A stretch of 46,711 nucleotides of DNA. Source: Treponema sp. (GTDB lineage: Bacteria > Spirochaetota > Spirochaetia > Treponematales > Breznakiellaceae). Made by a program: the position numbers and the translations under genes. Below the pieces are notes generated by a model that worked only from the letters and a program-made list of their open reading frames with translations, was not told the origin of the DNA and did no database searches. Below are positions 8,075-17,136 of the stretch, one piece after another. Every line of letters begins with the position of its first letter. The stretch's first letter is position 1. Where the stretch lies: positions 1 to 46,711 of the forward strand of contig JAISMJ010000035.1 in assembly GCA_031276815.1 (NCBI GenBank), given 5' to 3'.

Positions 8075-8546
8075 CTGCGTATTTCGCTTTTAAAGCCCGG
8101 GCGACAAGTGGAGAAACCATAGAAGAAACATCGCCGTGAAATGAGGCAAGTTCCTTTATTGAGGAAGAACGAATCGTAAAATACTTCGGAGCCGCCGGAA
8201 TGAAGATCGTTTCTATGGATGGGTCTATGGTTTTGTACATGAGGGAGAGTTCAAACTCGTAGTCAAAATCTGCGGCGCTCCGCATACCCCGCACGAGGAT
8301 GTGCGCGTTTTTCCGCTTCATAAAGTCAGCAATGAGGGAATCCCACACAAAAATCGCTACATTGGAAAATGGGCGTGTAAGCTCCTTTAACATGCCCACA
8401 CGCTCTTCCGTAGAAAAAAGATACTTTTTTTGCCGATTCTCAGCAATGACCACAAACAGTTCATCAAAAATACCTGCAACCCGCTCAATAAGGTTGATAT
8501 GCCCCAGTGTCGGCGGATCAAAGGAACCCGGAAAAACCGCTTTCAT
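8067..8546 (-). CDS. coaD: Phosphopantetheine adenylyltransferase
   Basis: This 159-residue nucleotidyltransferase converts 4'-phosphopantetheine and ATP to dephospho-CoA in coenzyme A synthesis. It shows the nucleotide-binding motif FPGSFDPPTLGHINLI (T/HxGH type), the central VRGMRSAADFDYEFEL segment that binds phosphopantetheine, and the C-terminal ISSS-like motif in IRSSSIKELASFHGDVSS. Length is normal. It follows the OppA-like gene by three bases in the same operon. Confidence 0.96.
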   Translation of the reverse strand: MKAVFPGSFDPPTLGHINLIERVAGIFDELFVVIAENRQKKYLFSTEERVGMLKELTRPFSNVAIFVWDSLIADFMKRKNAHILVRGMRSAADFDYEFELSLMYKTIDPSIETIFIPAAPKYFTIRSSSIKELASFHGDVSSMVSPLVARALKAKYADE

Positions 8547-8549
8547 ACG

Positions 8550-10379
8550 CTATTTTTTCGGCGCAAACGCGACGCCGGGCAACGGTTTCAGCATGGCGAA
8601 CTTAAGGTACTTAAACGGATGAATGTCCAGCATATTGGGATACCAGCCTTCAAGTTCATCGGTATCGACAATGTTAAGCGCGGGCGTATAGTAGATGGGA
8701 AGCACAATGCCGCGGTCAAGGAGCATCTCCTCCGCCTTGGCAAGGGTAGACATACGGGCAGCTCCTTCTTCAGTCATGGATTTTTGTATCAGATTCTCAT
8801 AATCCGGATCGCTGTACCCCGCTTCGTTGAGGTTAGAACCCTGTCTGAATAACAGGAGGAACGTATACGGATCGGCGAAGTCTCCTATCCATGACATATA
8901 TCCCACTTGGTAATCGTGTTCTTTAAGGGTATCCGAATAATTGTAAGACGAGACAGTTTTGATTCTTACCGGTACGCCTAACTTTTCTAGCCATGCCGTA
9001 GCCATAATTTCCGCAAGCCGTTTCGCATCTGAATAGTCGCCTATTTTGATAACCAGTTCTGGCAGTCCTACGCCTTTTGGGTAACCGGCTTCGGCAAGGA
9101 GTTTCAGAGCCGCGTCTATATCCGTTTTTGCCATACCTTCAATTTCAGGATACCCTTGAAGCGGAAGAATAAGCGTTTTAGCAGGCAGCATGTAATTCTC
9201 GCGGATTTCGTTCCATGGCAGGGCAAGAGTAAGCGCTTTGCGTACACGGTAATCGTTCCACGGAGCTTCATCCGATCTAATAAAGTAGTAATGCGTACCA
9301 AACATGGGATTAAGCTGTATGCCAACGCGATCCGTAAGCGTATCAAGGTTCATGTTTCCCGCAATCCAGCGAGCTTGTCCGGAATTCCACAACGCCGTAG
9401 CTTCATCGGCATCATCAATAAACTTAATAACGATCTTCTTCAGTTTGACATTGACGGCATCCCAATACAGGGGATTTTTTTCAAATGTAATGTGCTGTTC
9501 ATCGGCTTCACTCATGATAAAAGGTCCGTTGCTTATAAAGCGTTGGGGATCGAAACTGCCTGAATCCAGCATGGCGCGGGTATCTGGATGTACCACGCCG
9601 AAGGAATGATGGCACAGCATACTTGGCAGAAATGCCGCTGGCGAGGTAAGCGTTACGATCAATTTTCCTTCTTGTACCTGTATGCCTACCCGATTGGCAT
9701 CCGTGAGCTTGCCGGTGCGGAAATCCTCCGCCCCTTCTATAATGTCGAACAGTGACGAGTATGGTGCGTCGGGAATTGCCAGCAGAGAAAGCCATGAGGT
9801 GCGGAAATCTTCCGCTCTAACCGGCTCGCCGTTTGAATACCGTGCATTTTCCCTAATGGTGAACGTCCATTGCTTCTTATCGGAAGAAAGCTCATACTTT
9901 GAGATGACGCCCATGATGGGTCTCATATTCACCGGATTGTACGTAAAAAGCCCTTCGTACATACCGGTAAAAATCTGAGCCTCGCTTGTGTACCACGCTT
10001 TCCTGAAATCAAACTCTACGCCGGATCCTACCGATAAGGTCATGGTAAGCGTATCGGGAATAATAGAGGATGAAGGCTCTGTCTCATAGGTATAGGGTGG
10101 AACTTCAGGGTACGGTTCATTGTCAAGCAAATTCTCCGCCGGCTGTTCCGCTCTATCCGGCGTTTTGCCGGAATCATCGGACGGTTGCGGCATATCCTGC
10201 GCTGCTTTAGGGATGGCTTCCGCATCCTGTGGCGCGGCAGGGGGTGGTGATCCTATGCTTGACGGATCGAAATTCGGCTGGGCTTGTACCGGCGTCTGGT
10301 ACGCCAATAACAACACAAGACATAATACGCCCGCAATACCAGGAGTTACATGTAATCTCTCTACAGTTCTGTGCATCAT
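8550..10379 (-). CDS. Peptide/nickel-type ABC transporter substrate-binding protein (OppA/DppA family)
   Basis: This 609-residue extracytoplasmic solute-binding protein of family 5 has an N-terminal signal peptide (hydrophobic GIAGVLCLVLLLAYQ, then AQA-type processing). It is followed by a low-complexity Pro/Ala/Asp-rich linker of about 70 residues before the binding domain starts at PDTLTMTLSVG. Conserved landmarks include WTFTIRENARYSNGEPVRAEDF and NGPFIMSE. No permease or ATPase genes lie nearby, so it is an orphan binding protein. Its ATG overlaps the stop of the upstream gene (ATGA), indicating coupling. The natural ligand cannot be told from sequence. Confidence 0.85.
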   Translation of the reverse strand: MMHRTVERLHVTPGIAGVLCLVLLLAYQTPVQAQPNFDPSSIGSPPPAAPQDAEAIPKAAQDMPQPSDDSGKTPDRAEQPAENLLDNEPYPEVPPYTYETEPSSSIIPDTLTMTLSVGSGVEFDFRKAWYTSEAQIFTGMYEGLFTYNPVNMRPIMGVISKYELSSDKKQWTFTIRENARYSNGEPVRAEDFRTSWLSLLAIPDAPYSSLFDIIEGAEDFRTGKLTDANRVGIQVQEGKLIVTLTSPAAFLPSMLCHHSFGVVHPDTRAMLDSGSFDPQRFISNGPFIMSEADEQHITFEKNPLYWDAVNVKLKKIVIKFIDDADEATALWNSGQARWIAGNMNLDTLTDRVGIQLNPMFGTHYYFIRSDEAPWNDYRVRKALTLALPWNEIRENYMLPAKTLILPLQGYPEIEGMAKTDIDAALKLLAEAGYPKGVGLPELVIKIGDYSDAKRLAEIMATAWLEKLGVPVRIKTVSSYNYSDTLKEHDYQVGYMSWIGDFADPYTFLLLFRQGSNLNEAGYSDPDYENLIQKSMTEEGAARMSTLAKAEEMLLDRGIVLPIYYTPALNIVDTDELEGWYPNMLDIHPFKYLKFAMLKPLPGVAFAPKK

Positions 10380-11800
10380 ACTGATCCTTTCTCACCATCA
10401 CTTTTCGAGACAGTGATGCCGAGTTTCTTGAATTGCTCTACTTCTTCTTTTTGAGCGTTATAATCACACCGTTTCTGATTTGCCCTGATGAACGCATTTT
10501 TAATGGTGGATAATTCTGGTTTAATACCTTTTACCTTAGAACGGTCGTCTTTGTCAATATTGGTTTTGAAATACTCATCCATAGCGGAAAGAGTCTTGTG
10601 CAGGGATTGCATATCACGGATATTCTTTTCGAGGAAACCCATAAGTTGGGTTTCCTGCAATGCTGCAAGTTTCGATGTTACAGAGGCTTTGTCCATTCCC
10701 ATTGGGCTTAAGTTTTTAATCCATTTATCCATATCAGCGCGTAACACGTTAAAATTTACTTTTCTCATAACCCGATTACCCGACCGATCTGCGTATTGCA
10801 GTTCGTATATAATGGATTCAGGTTCCTTATTGAGTAGAGAGTTGATAAAACGGCTGAATTTCTCTCTTAAAGTAAGCCTCTTATGGGCAAACAGATTATT
10901 GTTTTCATCAAGTTTAAGCGCCACCTCAGCCAGTACCCTCGAAATCGATCCAAGCGCACGTATACCTTCTATTAAAATGTACTTGACCGATACGGCGGCG
11001 GTTTCTTCTTCTTTTTTTTGCTTGCCAGCAATAATGATGAAAGATTTTAACACTGCCTCCCGTAGTTCTTTACTGCTATCCGAATAATCCTCTTTGAGGA
11101 TTTCTTCAATAAGATCGGGATAGTATGCGGTTCCGGGCAACAATTGGGGAAATTTCTTCTTTATTTGAGCCGCTGTTGGTATTTCTCCTTCCGGCAAATT
11201 GGCGGTTATCGCGGTACGCGCCATTAGTTTGTATGATTCTCTGTTAAAATTGGCAAGCTGCTTCAAAGATGCCGTCACCTTGCCGGTGGTACTTACCAGA
11301 TTAGATGTTGATTCGTTGATAAGGCTTAACGTCAACGAATCAAGCCCGCTTTTTACCTGATTGATGAACTCCGCCATGTAATGGGTGTTTATAGACATAG
11401 AATTTGATGTAAGATGCGACCAGTCAATGAACTTTATCAATTCTAATATACGTTTAATTCGATCCATAGTGAAAAAATCAACGCTGTATTGATAGAAATT
11501 GACCAAAAAATCCAGCTGGTTATCAAAATCTGCAAACCGTAACGTAAGTTTATCGTTTTTTTCATTTTCGAGAAAATTACTGGTATCAGGCGCCTGAATT
11601 TCGTCCACCTTCGCTTCTTGCTTATAAGGGTCTTCGTTGATAAGTCCTTTTTTGAGAATGGCTTTATACAACACGGAATAGGATGTCTGAAAAACGCGCA
11701 GCTCTTCTTTTAGTTTCGGTATTTCGTTTTTTTCAAGCCAATCGCGTCTGGCATCAATGGCTTCCGACAACTTTTTGATGTAATCTGTCAATTCACTCAT
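10376..11800 (-). CDS. Conserved spirochaete-type hypothetical protein, helical, cytoplasmic
   Basis: A 474-residue protein without signal peptide or membrane segment. It is mostly charged helix with heptad-like stretches near the N-terminus (TDYIKKLSEAIDARRDWLEKNEIPKLKEELR) and C-terminus, and contains no recognisable catalytic motif. I do not recognise a named family. Its place upstream of, and overlapping (ATGA), the orphan binding protein suggests co-expression. The ATG at 11800 is preferred because a TTGCTT-17-TATACT promoter ends six bases before it and there is no Shine-Dalgarno. Confidence 0.75.
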   Translation of the reverse strand: MSELTDYIKKLSEAIDARRDWLEKNEIPKLKEELRVFQTSYSVLYKAILKKGLINEDPYKQEAKVDEIQAPDTSNFLENEKNDKLTLRFADFDNQLDFLVNFYQYSVDFFTMDRIKRILELIKFIDWSHLTSNSMSINTHYMAEFINQVKSGLDSLTLSLINESTSNLVSTTGKVTASLKQLANFNRESYKLMARTAITANLPEGEIPTAAQIKKKFPQLLPGTAYYPDLIEEILKEDYSDSSKELREAVLKSFIIIAGKQKKEEETAAVSVKYILIEGIRALGSISRVLAEVALKLDENNNLFAHKRLTLREKFSRFINSLLNKEPESIIYELQYADRSGNRVMRKVNFNVLRADMDKWIKNLSPMGMDKASVTSKLAALQETQLMGFLEKNIRDMQSLHKTLSAMDEYFKTNIDKDDRSKVKGIKPELSTIKNAFIRANQKRCDYNAQKEEVEQFKKLGITVSKSDGEKGSV

Positions 11801-11806
11801 GTCTCT

Positions 11807-11835
11807 AGTATAATAAAAGCGCTTAATTAAAGCAA
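11807..11835 (-). promoter_or_regulatory. Promoter of the 474-residue unknown / OppA-like / coaD operon (leaderless type)
   Basis: Minus-strand -35 TTGCTT (11835-11830), 17-bp spacer, -10 TATACT (11812-11807). The -10 ends six bases before the ATG at 11800. Confidence 0.6.
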
Positions 11836-11863
11836 TACCGTACATCAATCCCGTTTATAATGT

Positions 11864-12670
11864 ATGAAACATTTTTTTCTCGATGTCAGCTTCCGAATAT
11901 GGACATTTCTCTGTTTATCCGGCTTGATTACGGCGTGTAACAGCCCCTACGACATGCCGTACCGCGTTACGCTGCCAGCGCTTCCCGATACATGGACTGA
12001 AATTGCAGGGGTTGATCGCTGGCATATCGAATGGATCAATTCCAGCGGAGACAAGGAAAGCCGCGATATAGACGAAGGCGCTAAAACCAGAGATGGCTTT
12101 GAGATTTATATCCTACAGGAATGGGCAAGTCCGGTTATCGCCTATCCCTACCGGAGCGGAACGGTTCTTGTACCAGATACGCTGTGCCCCGCCGGCGCGA
12201 TATTCCCAGCCGATGCGGATGTTTCTTCCGGTACGATTTCCCTGTCATGGACCGGCGGCGTAGCGGCGTTTTTGTATGTGGAGTTTGCGCGGCATACGGA
12301 TCATCATTCACTACGGCAGCCGCAGTATTTTGATTGGCGGCGGTTTAGGGAACTGATTGAAAGCGACGTTGTTTCCGAAGACGTCCGGTTAGATCCGTGG
12401 CTCGCTGACTGGAAAACAATAGCGGAGAAAACCGTATTATCAGGATTCGACAGACGCCGGATTACCGCAATAAAACCACAGGAAATTTCCATATCTGCAC
12501 CGTCAGGCGGACCGTGGATAGGGACTTCGCCATTTTCATCTCCTATTGCCGCAACCGGAAAAATGGAAACAACACTTATTCTGCCAGTACGCGATGCTAT
12601 TGATACGTATATTTCAAAGGACGGTATACTACGAATTTCCTTAAATACATGGATATGGATTGCGTGGTAA
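11864..12670 (+). CDS. Hypothetical lipoprotein
   Basis: A 268-residue protein with an N-terminal hydrophobic stretch ending in the lipobox LITAC, so it should be lipidated at Cys 25. The mature part begins NSPYDMPYRVTLPALPDTW and is beta-rich with many Trp and Tyr residues. No family is recognised. It is transcribed divergently from the conserved unknown gene and converges on the PASTA gene. No clear Shine-Dalgarno precedes the ATG, although a TATAAT lies at 11856-11861. Confidence 0.75.
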   Translation: MKHFFLDVSFRIWTFLCLSGLITACNSPYDMPYRVTLPALPDTWTEIAGVDRWHIEWINSSGDKESRDIDEGAKTRDGFEIYILQEWASPVIAYPYRSGTVLVPDTLCPAGAIFPADADVSSGTISLSWTGGVAAFLYVEFARHTDHHSLRQPQYFDWRRFRELIESDVVSEDVRLDPWLADWKTIAEKTVLSGFDRRRITAIKPQEISISAPSGGPWIGTSPFSSPIAATGKMETTLILPVRDAIDTYISKDGILRISLNTWIWIAW

Positions 12671-12680
12671 GGAAAAAGAA

Positions 12681-13718
12681 TTAAAATTCAGTGGGAGCGG
12701 ATACAGTTTCCCGGTACAGCTCGCGTTCCAGCATAGAAAGGATAAGGATGGAGCCTGCGGGCAGTTTGTAAGGAACGGTGTATTCACCGCCCGGAAAGCC
12801 GGTTTGTAAAAGAGTTTGCCGCTCTCCGGAAGGCAGCCTGACATCAAGCCGTGTGCTCAGAGGATAAGGATTCTTCGCCAGATTGTACCTGAATAGGGAG
12901 AAAACTTCTCCTTCCGCTATCTTTTCCGGGTTTGTGAAGGTGAGCAGTACGCGGGTATCCGCCTCAATCTCTATATCGGGCAAGGGCAATTGCTCCACAA
13001 TGGTTTCGGCTTTTTCGTTTTCCATGGCGGGACGTGTCTTAAAAACAAAATCGACTTTTGTTTTGCCTATAAGCTCAAGGGCTTCCCTCAAAGAAAGCCC
13101 GGTAAATTTCGGCGTCTTGATAAGGGCTTTTTCAGTACCGCGGCTCACCACAAATTCCAGAACCGTTCCGCTGGTAATGGAGGAACCGGGCGTAGGACGC
13201 TGATCAAGTATGGTGCCGGCAGGTTCATGCGAATATTCGTACATAAACGGCTCTTTGATAGTAACAGCTGGCAGGTCGGACGATAAAAGGGTCTGCATCT
13301 CGGCGCGTACCGTCTCGACAGAGCGTCCCCGGTAATCTTCCAAGCTGTTTATCATGACGCCCTGGTTTACCACAAGCCTGATACGCCGCCCCGCCTTGAC
13401 AATGGTGCCCGCAGGCGGATCCTGCTCTAACACGACGCCTCTATCCGCAGCCATATCCGCGTACCGGAGTTGAATACGCGGGTACAATTCCTTTTCCTGT
13501 AGTTCGAGCAGTACGCTGATAATATCTTTTCCGCACACATCGGGTACCATGATCTGCTCCTCGCCCCGCACCGCGGCAAAGAAAACCGCCGTACCCGCAA
13601 GGGATGCAAAAACAAGGACGCCGAATAGCATAAAAACGAATTTGCCATAGGAACCGCTTTCTTTAGTCCCTGTACCGTCTTTCTGTTCTGCTTGTTTGCT
13701 TTTTTTGCCCTCGTTCAT
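12681..13718 (-). CDS. Membrane-anchored protein with three PASTA domains
   Basis: This 345-residue protein has a short Lys-rich cytoplasmic tail, one transmembrane helix at about residues 28-50 (FVFMLFGVLVFASLAG) and three extracytoplasmic PASTA repeats. The repeats begin at VPDVCGKDIISVL, EDYRGRSVETVRAEM and TPKFTGLSLREALEL, each followed by the P-AGT-V type strand. There is no kinase or transpeptidase domain, so it is a free-standing PASTA protein that may bind cell-wall peptides. The ATG at 13718 has AGAGGAG eight bases upstream. It follows fmt in the def-fmt-PASTA cluster, a translation and cell-wall grouping seen in spirochaetes. Confidence 0.85.
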   Translation of the reverse strand: MNEGKKSKQAEQKDGTGTKESGSYGKFVFMLFGVLVFASLAGTAVFFAAVRGEEQIMVPDVCGKDIISVLLELQEKELYPRIQLRYADMAADRGVVLEQDPPAGTIVKAGRRIRLVVNQGVMINSLEDYRGRSVETVRAEMQTLLSSDLPAVTIKEPFMYEYSHEPAGTILDQRPTPGSSITSGTVLEFVVSRGTEKALIKTPKFTGLSLREALELIGKTKVDFVFKTRPAMENEKAETIVEQLPLPDIEIEADTRVLLTFTNPEKIAEGEVFSLFRYNLAKNPYPLSTRLDVRLPSGERQTLLQTGFPGGEYTVPYKLPAGSILILSMLERELYRETVSAPTEF

Positions 13719-13735
13719 AGTAAGCGCTCCTCTCT

Positions 13736-14677
13736 TCAGCCCAACCGGCTGCCTATAAAATTCCGCGCTCCGTTGAGAAACGCCTTCCACTCAAGTACTT
13801 TTCTAGCCTGATACTGTAATTTTGTTACCGCAAGCAGATCGCTTCCGGTCTGAATCAGGATGCCATGTTGCGCGTTTGCGCCAAGAACCGTACCCGCAAC
13901 CGCTTCAGACTCGCCGGAAACCGGTTTTGCATCAAGGATAAAGAGCTTTTCTCCGTTATGTGTTGTCCACGACTGGGGCCACGGGGTAAACGCCCGAATA
14001 CGGGCATCAATGATGCCGGCGCTTACTGTCCAGATGATACGTCCATCCTCTTTTTTTATGGCGGTACAATAAGAAACCGCTCCGGTTTGGGGCTTTTCCG
14101 GAAGCGTCTTTTCCGTAATGCCGCGTATCGCTACGGTAAGCAATTCGGCTGCCTTCACCGCTACAGAGCCGCTTAAACTTGCCGCAGTCTCCCGTCCCGT
14201 AAGAGGGATCGTTTCCTGCAAAAGCAGGTTGCCGCTGTCCATCTCCGGCGCCAGCCGCTGGATGCTGATTCCCGTTTCCGTATCGCGGTTGAGAATAGCC
14301 GCCTGTATGGGGCTTGCCCCCCGGTATTTGGGCAGGAGGCTTGGATGTACATTGATGCCGCCACGCGAAAAAAGAGAGAGAAATTTCGGCCCAAAGAGGC
14401 GTCCGTAGGCAAATGACACGAGCATATCCGGTGTAAGAGCCGCAACCGCTTCACGCGCTTCGGCATTGAGTTTTTCCGGTTTCAGTACCGGAAGCCCCAA
14501 AGACGCGGCGGCGGCGCCCACTTCGGTTGGTTCCGCCCGCCCCTTGCGTCCCTTCGGCGTATCGGGATTAGTCAGGACGCCGGCAATTTCGTACCCCGCG
14601 TTGCCAGCGGCGCAATTAACAAGCGCCCGCAGAGAAGGGACGGCTATTTCAGGGCTTCCGGCAAATAGAATACGCAT
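13736..14677 (-). CDS. fmt: Methionyl-tRNA formyltransferase
   Basis: A 313-residue enzyme that formylates initiator Met-tRNA using 10-formyl-THF. It begins MRILFAGSPEIAVPSLRAL, has the catalytic core with GGINVHPSLLPKYRGASPIQAA (His of the HPSLLP motif) and the catalytic Asp region PEMDSGNLL, and a C-terminal tRNA-binding domain. The ATG at 14677 is chosen because it gives the family N-terminus and has AAGGA upstream. It lies 34 bases after def, the partner that removes the formyl group later. Confidence 0.95.
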   Translation of the reverse strand: MRILFAGSPEIAVPSLRALVNCAAGNAGYEIAGVLTNPDTPKGRKGRAEPTEVGAAAASLGLPVLKPEKLNAEAREAVAALTPDMLVSFAYGRLFGPKFLSLFSRGGINVHPSLLPKYRGASPIQAAILNRDTETGISIQRLAPEMDSGNLLLQETIPLTGRETAASLSGSVAVKAAELLTVAIRGITEKTLPEKPQTGAVSYCTAIKKEDGRIIWTVSAGIIDARIRAFTPWPQSWTTHNGEKLFILDAKPVSGESEAVAGTVLGANAQHGILIQTGSDLLAVTKLQYQARKVLEWKAFLNGARNFIGSRLG

Positions 14678-14711
14678 TTTGAAAAATCCTTGATTATAAA
14701 CATAGGGGCGG

Positions 14712-15200
14712 TTAAGAAACCCGCTTCTTTTTCTCATACTTGGCGAGGACGCGACTGCGAGCCGGTTCGGAAAGCCGATCGATAAACAAGGTTCCTTCTA
14801 AATGATCGTACTCATGCAGCATCACCCGCGCAAGGATGCCATCCGCTTCTATGGTAAACGCCTTGCCTCTCTCGTTCCAAGCCTGTACCTTGATTTTTTC
14901 CGGTCTCGTTACTTCGGCGTATACGCCCGGTATGGAAAGGCAGCCTTCTTCGTAGCTAACGGTTTTCTCGGAAGTCTCCAGAATCGAAGGATTGATAAAC
15001 ACTCTGGGAGTATCCCCGTCAACATGCGTTACAAATATCCGTTCCATAAGCCCCACCTGCGGTCCTGCAAGTCCGACTCCTTTGCCCGCATGCATAAGGT
15101 CAATCATTTCCTCCGCGATTTTCACGGTTTCCACAGTAAATCGCTTCACCGGATGCGCCTTTTCTTTAAGCGTCTCGTTTCCCAGCAATAATATTTCCAT
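14712..15200 (-). CDS. def: Peptide deformylase
   Basis: A 162-residue metalloenzyme that removes the N-formyl group from nascent proteins. All three motifs are present: GVGLAGPQVG, EGCLSIPGVYA (metal-binding Cys) and HEYDHLEGTLF (two metal-binding His and the catalytic Glu). The ATG at 15200 begins MEILLLGNETL, a normal family start. Upstream in-frame codons are ignored. First gene of def-fmt-PASTA. Confidence 0.96.
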   Translation of the reverse strand: MEILLLGNETLKEKAHPVKRFTVETVKIAEEMIDLMHAGKGVGLAGPQVGLMERIFVTHVDGDTPRVFINPSILETSEKTVSYEEGCLSIPGVYAEVTRPEKIKVQAWNERGKAFTIEADGILARVMLHEYDHLEGTLFIDRLSEPARSRVLAKYEKKKRVS

Positions 15201-15637
15201 AGCGGTATGATATAGGAAACAGGCTTTTTTTTCAATAGCGGCGTTGAAACAAAACGTATGCCGCGGCAGAGTACGCCTCCCTATCTCCTCACGGTATAAG
15301 CGCTTTATGCAACATGGCATGAATACTTTAGACAACCTATTAACTCCCTAAAGATTCGGTGTGGGCATGTTCAGATCAAAGCTCTCATACCTTCGGTTTG
15401 CGCGTAATTTTCTTAAAATATTATAAGGAGTCGCCATCCAACCCAATGCATTACTTTTACAAAAATATGAGGTAGAGTACCGGTAAGAAGAGATAGTGTT
15501 GCGGTGACAGGAAGATAAGACTAGGGATAGAAGAGCGCCGGCTCTTTGTAAGGAGGTGGCGCTATTTCGTACGCCCTCCGCCTCTTTTTTAAGGCGCTCC
15601 CCCTCACTATGGCATGACGCGGCAATGGCGCGCTATA
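15201..15637. other. Gene-free interval between def and ffh
   Basis: About 440 bases with no convincing ORF. It holds a small hairpin AAGAGC-GCCG-GCTCTT at 15531-15546 and two AAGGAG stretches (near 15425 and 15550) that precede no long frame. I looked for a 4.5S/SRP RNA (because ffh is adjacent), tmRNA and tRNA signatures and found none that I could defend. Confidence 0.4.
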
Positions 15638-15660
15638 AACCGCCGCCGCCTCCGGCGGTT
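15638..15660 (-). terminator. Hairpin at the end of ffh
   Basis: AACCGCC, a short GC-rich loop, GGCGGTT. The stem begins within the ffh stop codon region and is followed on the minus strand by only a weak AT stretch, so termination is likely but not textbook. Confidence 0.45.
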
Positions 15661-16996
15661 AGCGGAAGCCCTGCATCATTGCCTGCATTGCGTTCGGTTT
15701 TTTGCTCATTTTCGACATCTTCTTCATCATGGTCTTCATCTTCTCGAATTGTTTCAGAAGCCGCGCCACTTCCGCAACCGAGGTGCCGGAACCGCGCGCG
15801 ATACGCGATCTCCTGCCCGGGCCTATGATGAGATGGTTCGCCCGCTCTTTCTTCGTCATGGAAAGGATGATGGCTTCCTGAGATTTGAGGTTCGCTTTGT
15901 CAATGTCCTGTTCGTTTATCTGCCCGGACATACCCGGAATCATGTCAAGCATGGATTGCAGACTGCCCATTTTCTTGACCGATTGGAGTTGGGTAAGCCA
16001 ATCCTCAAGGGTGAACGTCTCCTTTTCCATTTTCTTTTGGAGCGCAATCGCTTCGTTCCGGTCAATGACTTCCTGCGCTTTTTCAACAAGGCTCACGATG
16101 TCGCCCATGCCGAGGATACGGCTCGCCATGCGTTCAGGATGGAACGGTTCAAAGTCTTCCGGCTTTTCGCCCACGCCGGTGAATTTGATTGGTTTGCCGG
16201 TGATGGTTTTGAGGGACAGCGCCGCTCCGCCCCGCGTGTCGGAGTCGAATTTGGTGAGGATGACGCCGGTAAGTCCGATTTTTTCATCAAACGCCTTGGC
16301 TATGTCAACCGCCGATTGACCGGTCATGGAGTCCGCCACTAAAAGGAGTTCGTCCGGAGACGAGGCGTTCTTGAGCGCGGACAATTCTTGCATCATGGGT
16401 TCGTCTATCTGGAGCCGCCCTGTGGTGTCAATGATGAGCGTGTCGATGAGGTGTTGCTTTGCCCATGAAACGGCTTCTTTGTACACCTTCACGCTGTCTT
16501 TCGCCCCGTCAACCTTATACACCGGTACGTTGATCTGGCTTCCCAGCACGGCAAGCTGCTCCATGGCGGCGGGACGCACGAGATCGCACGCGATGAGCAA
16601 GGGCTTGCGCCCGTCTTTTTTCAGGCGGAGCGCGAGTTTTGCGGAACTGGTCGTTTTACCCGAACCCTGTAAGCCCAGCATGAGGATCGTGGAAAGGACG
16701 TCCGGACCCTTGAGTTTCAGCCCCTGATGATCGCCGCCCAGAAAGGACACGAGTTTGCCGTGTACTATTTTAACGAATTGCTCTCCCGGGCGTACAGAGC
16801 GGAGGACTTTTTCGCCTTTCGCTTCTTCTATGGTTGAATTGACAAATCTCCTGACAACCCGAAGGTTGACATCCGCTTCCAAAAGCGCCATCTTAATAGC
16901 GTCAACCGCGTCGTCAATGTTCTTTTCAGTAATGGTTGCTTTACCGGAAAGAAAGCGCATCGCATCGCTGACTTTAGTAGTAAGTGTATCGAACAT
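15659..16996 (-). CDS. ffh: Signal recognition particle protein Ffh (SRP54)
   Basis: A 445-residue GTPase that binds signal peptides and SRP RNA and targets ribosomes to FtsY. Domain order is the N-domain (FDTLTTKVSDAMRFLSG), the G-domain with GLQGSGKTTSSAKLA, DTTGRLQID and TKFDSDTRGGAALS, then the Met-rich M-domain with the GPGRRSRIARGSGTSV RNA-binding motif and a C-terminal Lys/Met stretch. The ATG at 16996 has no Shine-Dalgarno. A TTGTAA-17-TATAAT promoter ends seven bases before it, so this mRNA appears leaderless. Confidence 0.97.
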   Translation of the reverse strand: MFDTLTTKVSDAMRFLSGKATITEKNIDDAVDAIKMALLEADVNLRVVRRFVNSTIEEAKGEKVLRSVRPGEQFVKIVHGKLVSFLGGDHQGLKLKGPDVLSTILMLGLQGSGKTTSSAKLALRLKKDGRKPLLIACDLVRPAAMEQLAVLGSQINVPVYKVDGAKDSVKVYKEAVSWAKQHLIDTLIIDTTGRLQIDEPMMQELSALKNASSPDELLLVADSMTGQSAVDIAKAFDEKIGLTGVILTKFDSDTRGGAALSLKTITGKPIKFTGVGEKPEDFEPFHPERMASRILGMGDIVSLVEKAQEVIDRNEAIALQKKMEKETFTLEDWLTQLQSVKKMGSLQSMLDMIPGMSGQINEQDIDKANLKSQEAIILSMTKKERANHLIIGPGRRSRIARGSGTSVAEVARLLKQFEKMKTMMKKMSKMSKKPNAMQAMMQGFR

Positions 16997-17003
16997 GAGG
17001 GGA

Positions 17004-17032
17004 ATTATAAACAAAATGCTTTTTCTTTACAA
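17004..17032 (-). promoter_or_regulatory. Promoter of ffh (leaderless type)
   Basis: Minus-strand -35 TTGTAA (17032-17027), 17-bp spacer, perfect -10 TATAAT (17009-17004), and a 7-base gap to the ATG. The predicted start coincides with the A of the ATG. Confidence 0.7.
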
Positions 17033-17136
17033 GGTACAGACGATGAGCGGCGATCCCGCGTTACCGGCATACATAGCGCTCCCTTGTATCATGGTGTTGT
17101 CAGTACTCAAACCGGAAAATAGGTACAAACGTCTCG

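Noticed and set aside
12681-13718. PASTA Ser/Thr kinase
   Set aside because: There is no kinase domain before the membrane helix; only about 27 basic residues precede it.
15614-16342. 242-codon plus-strand open frame
   Set aside because: Antisense to ffh, no ribosome-binding site, His/Arg/Leu-rich composition typical of a shadow frame.
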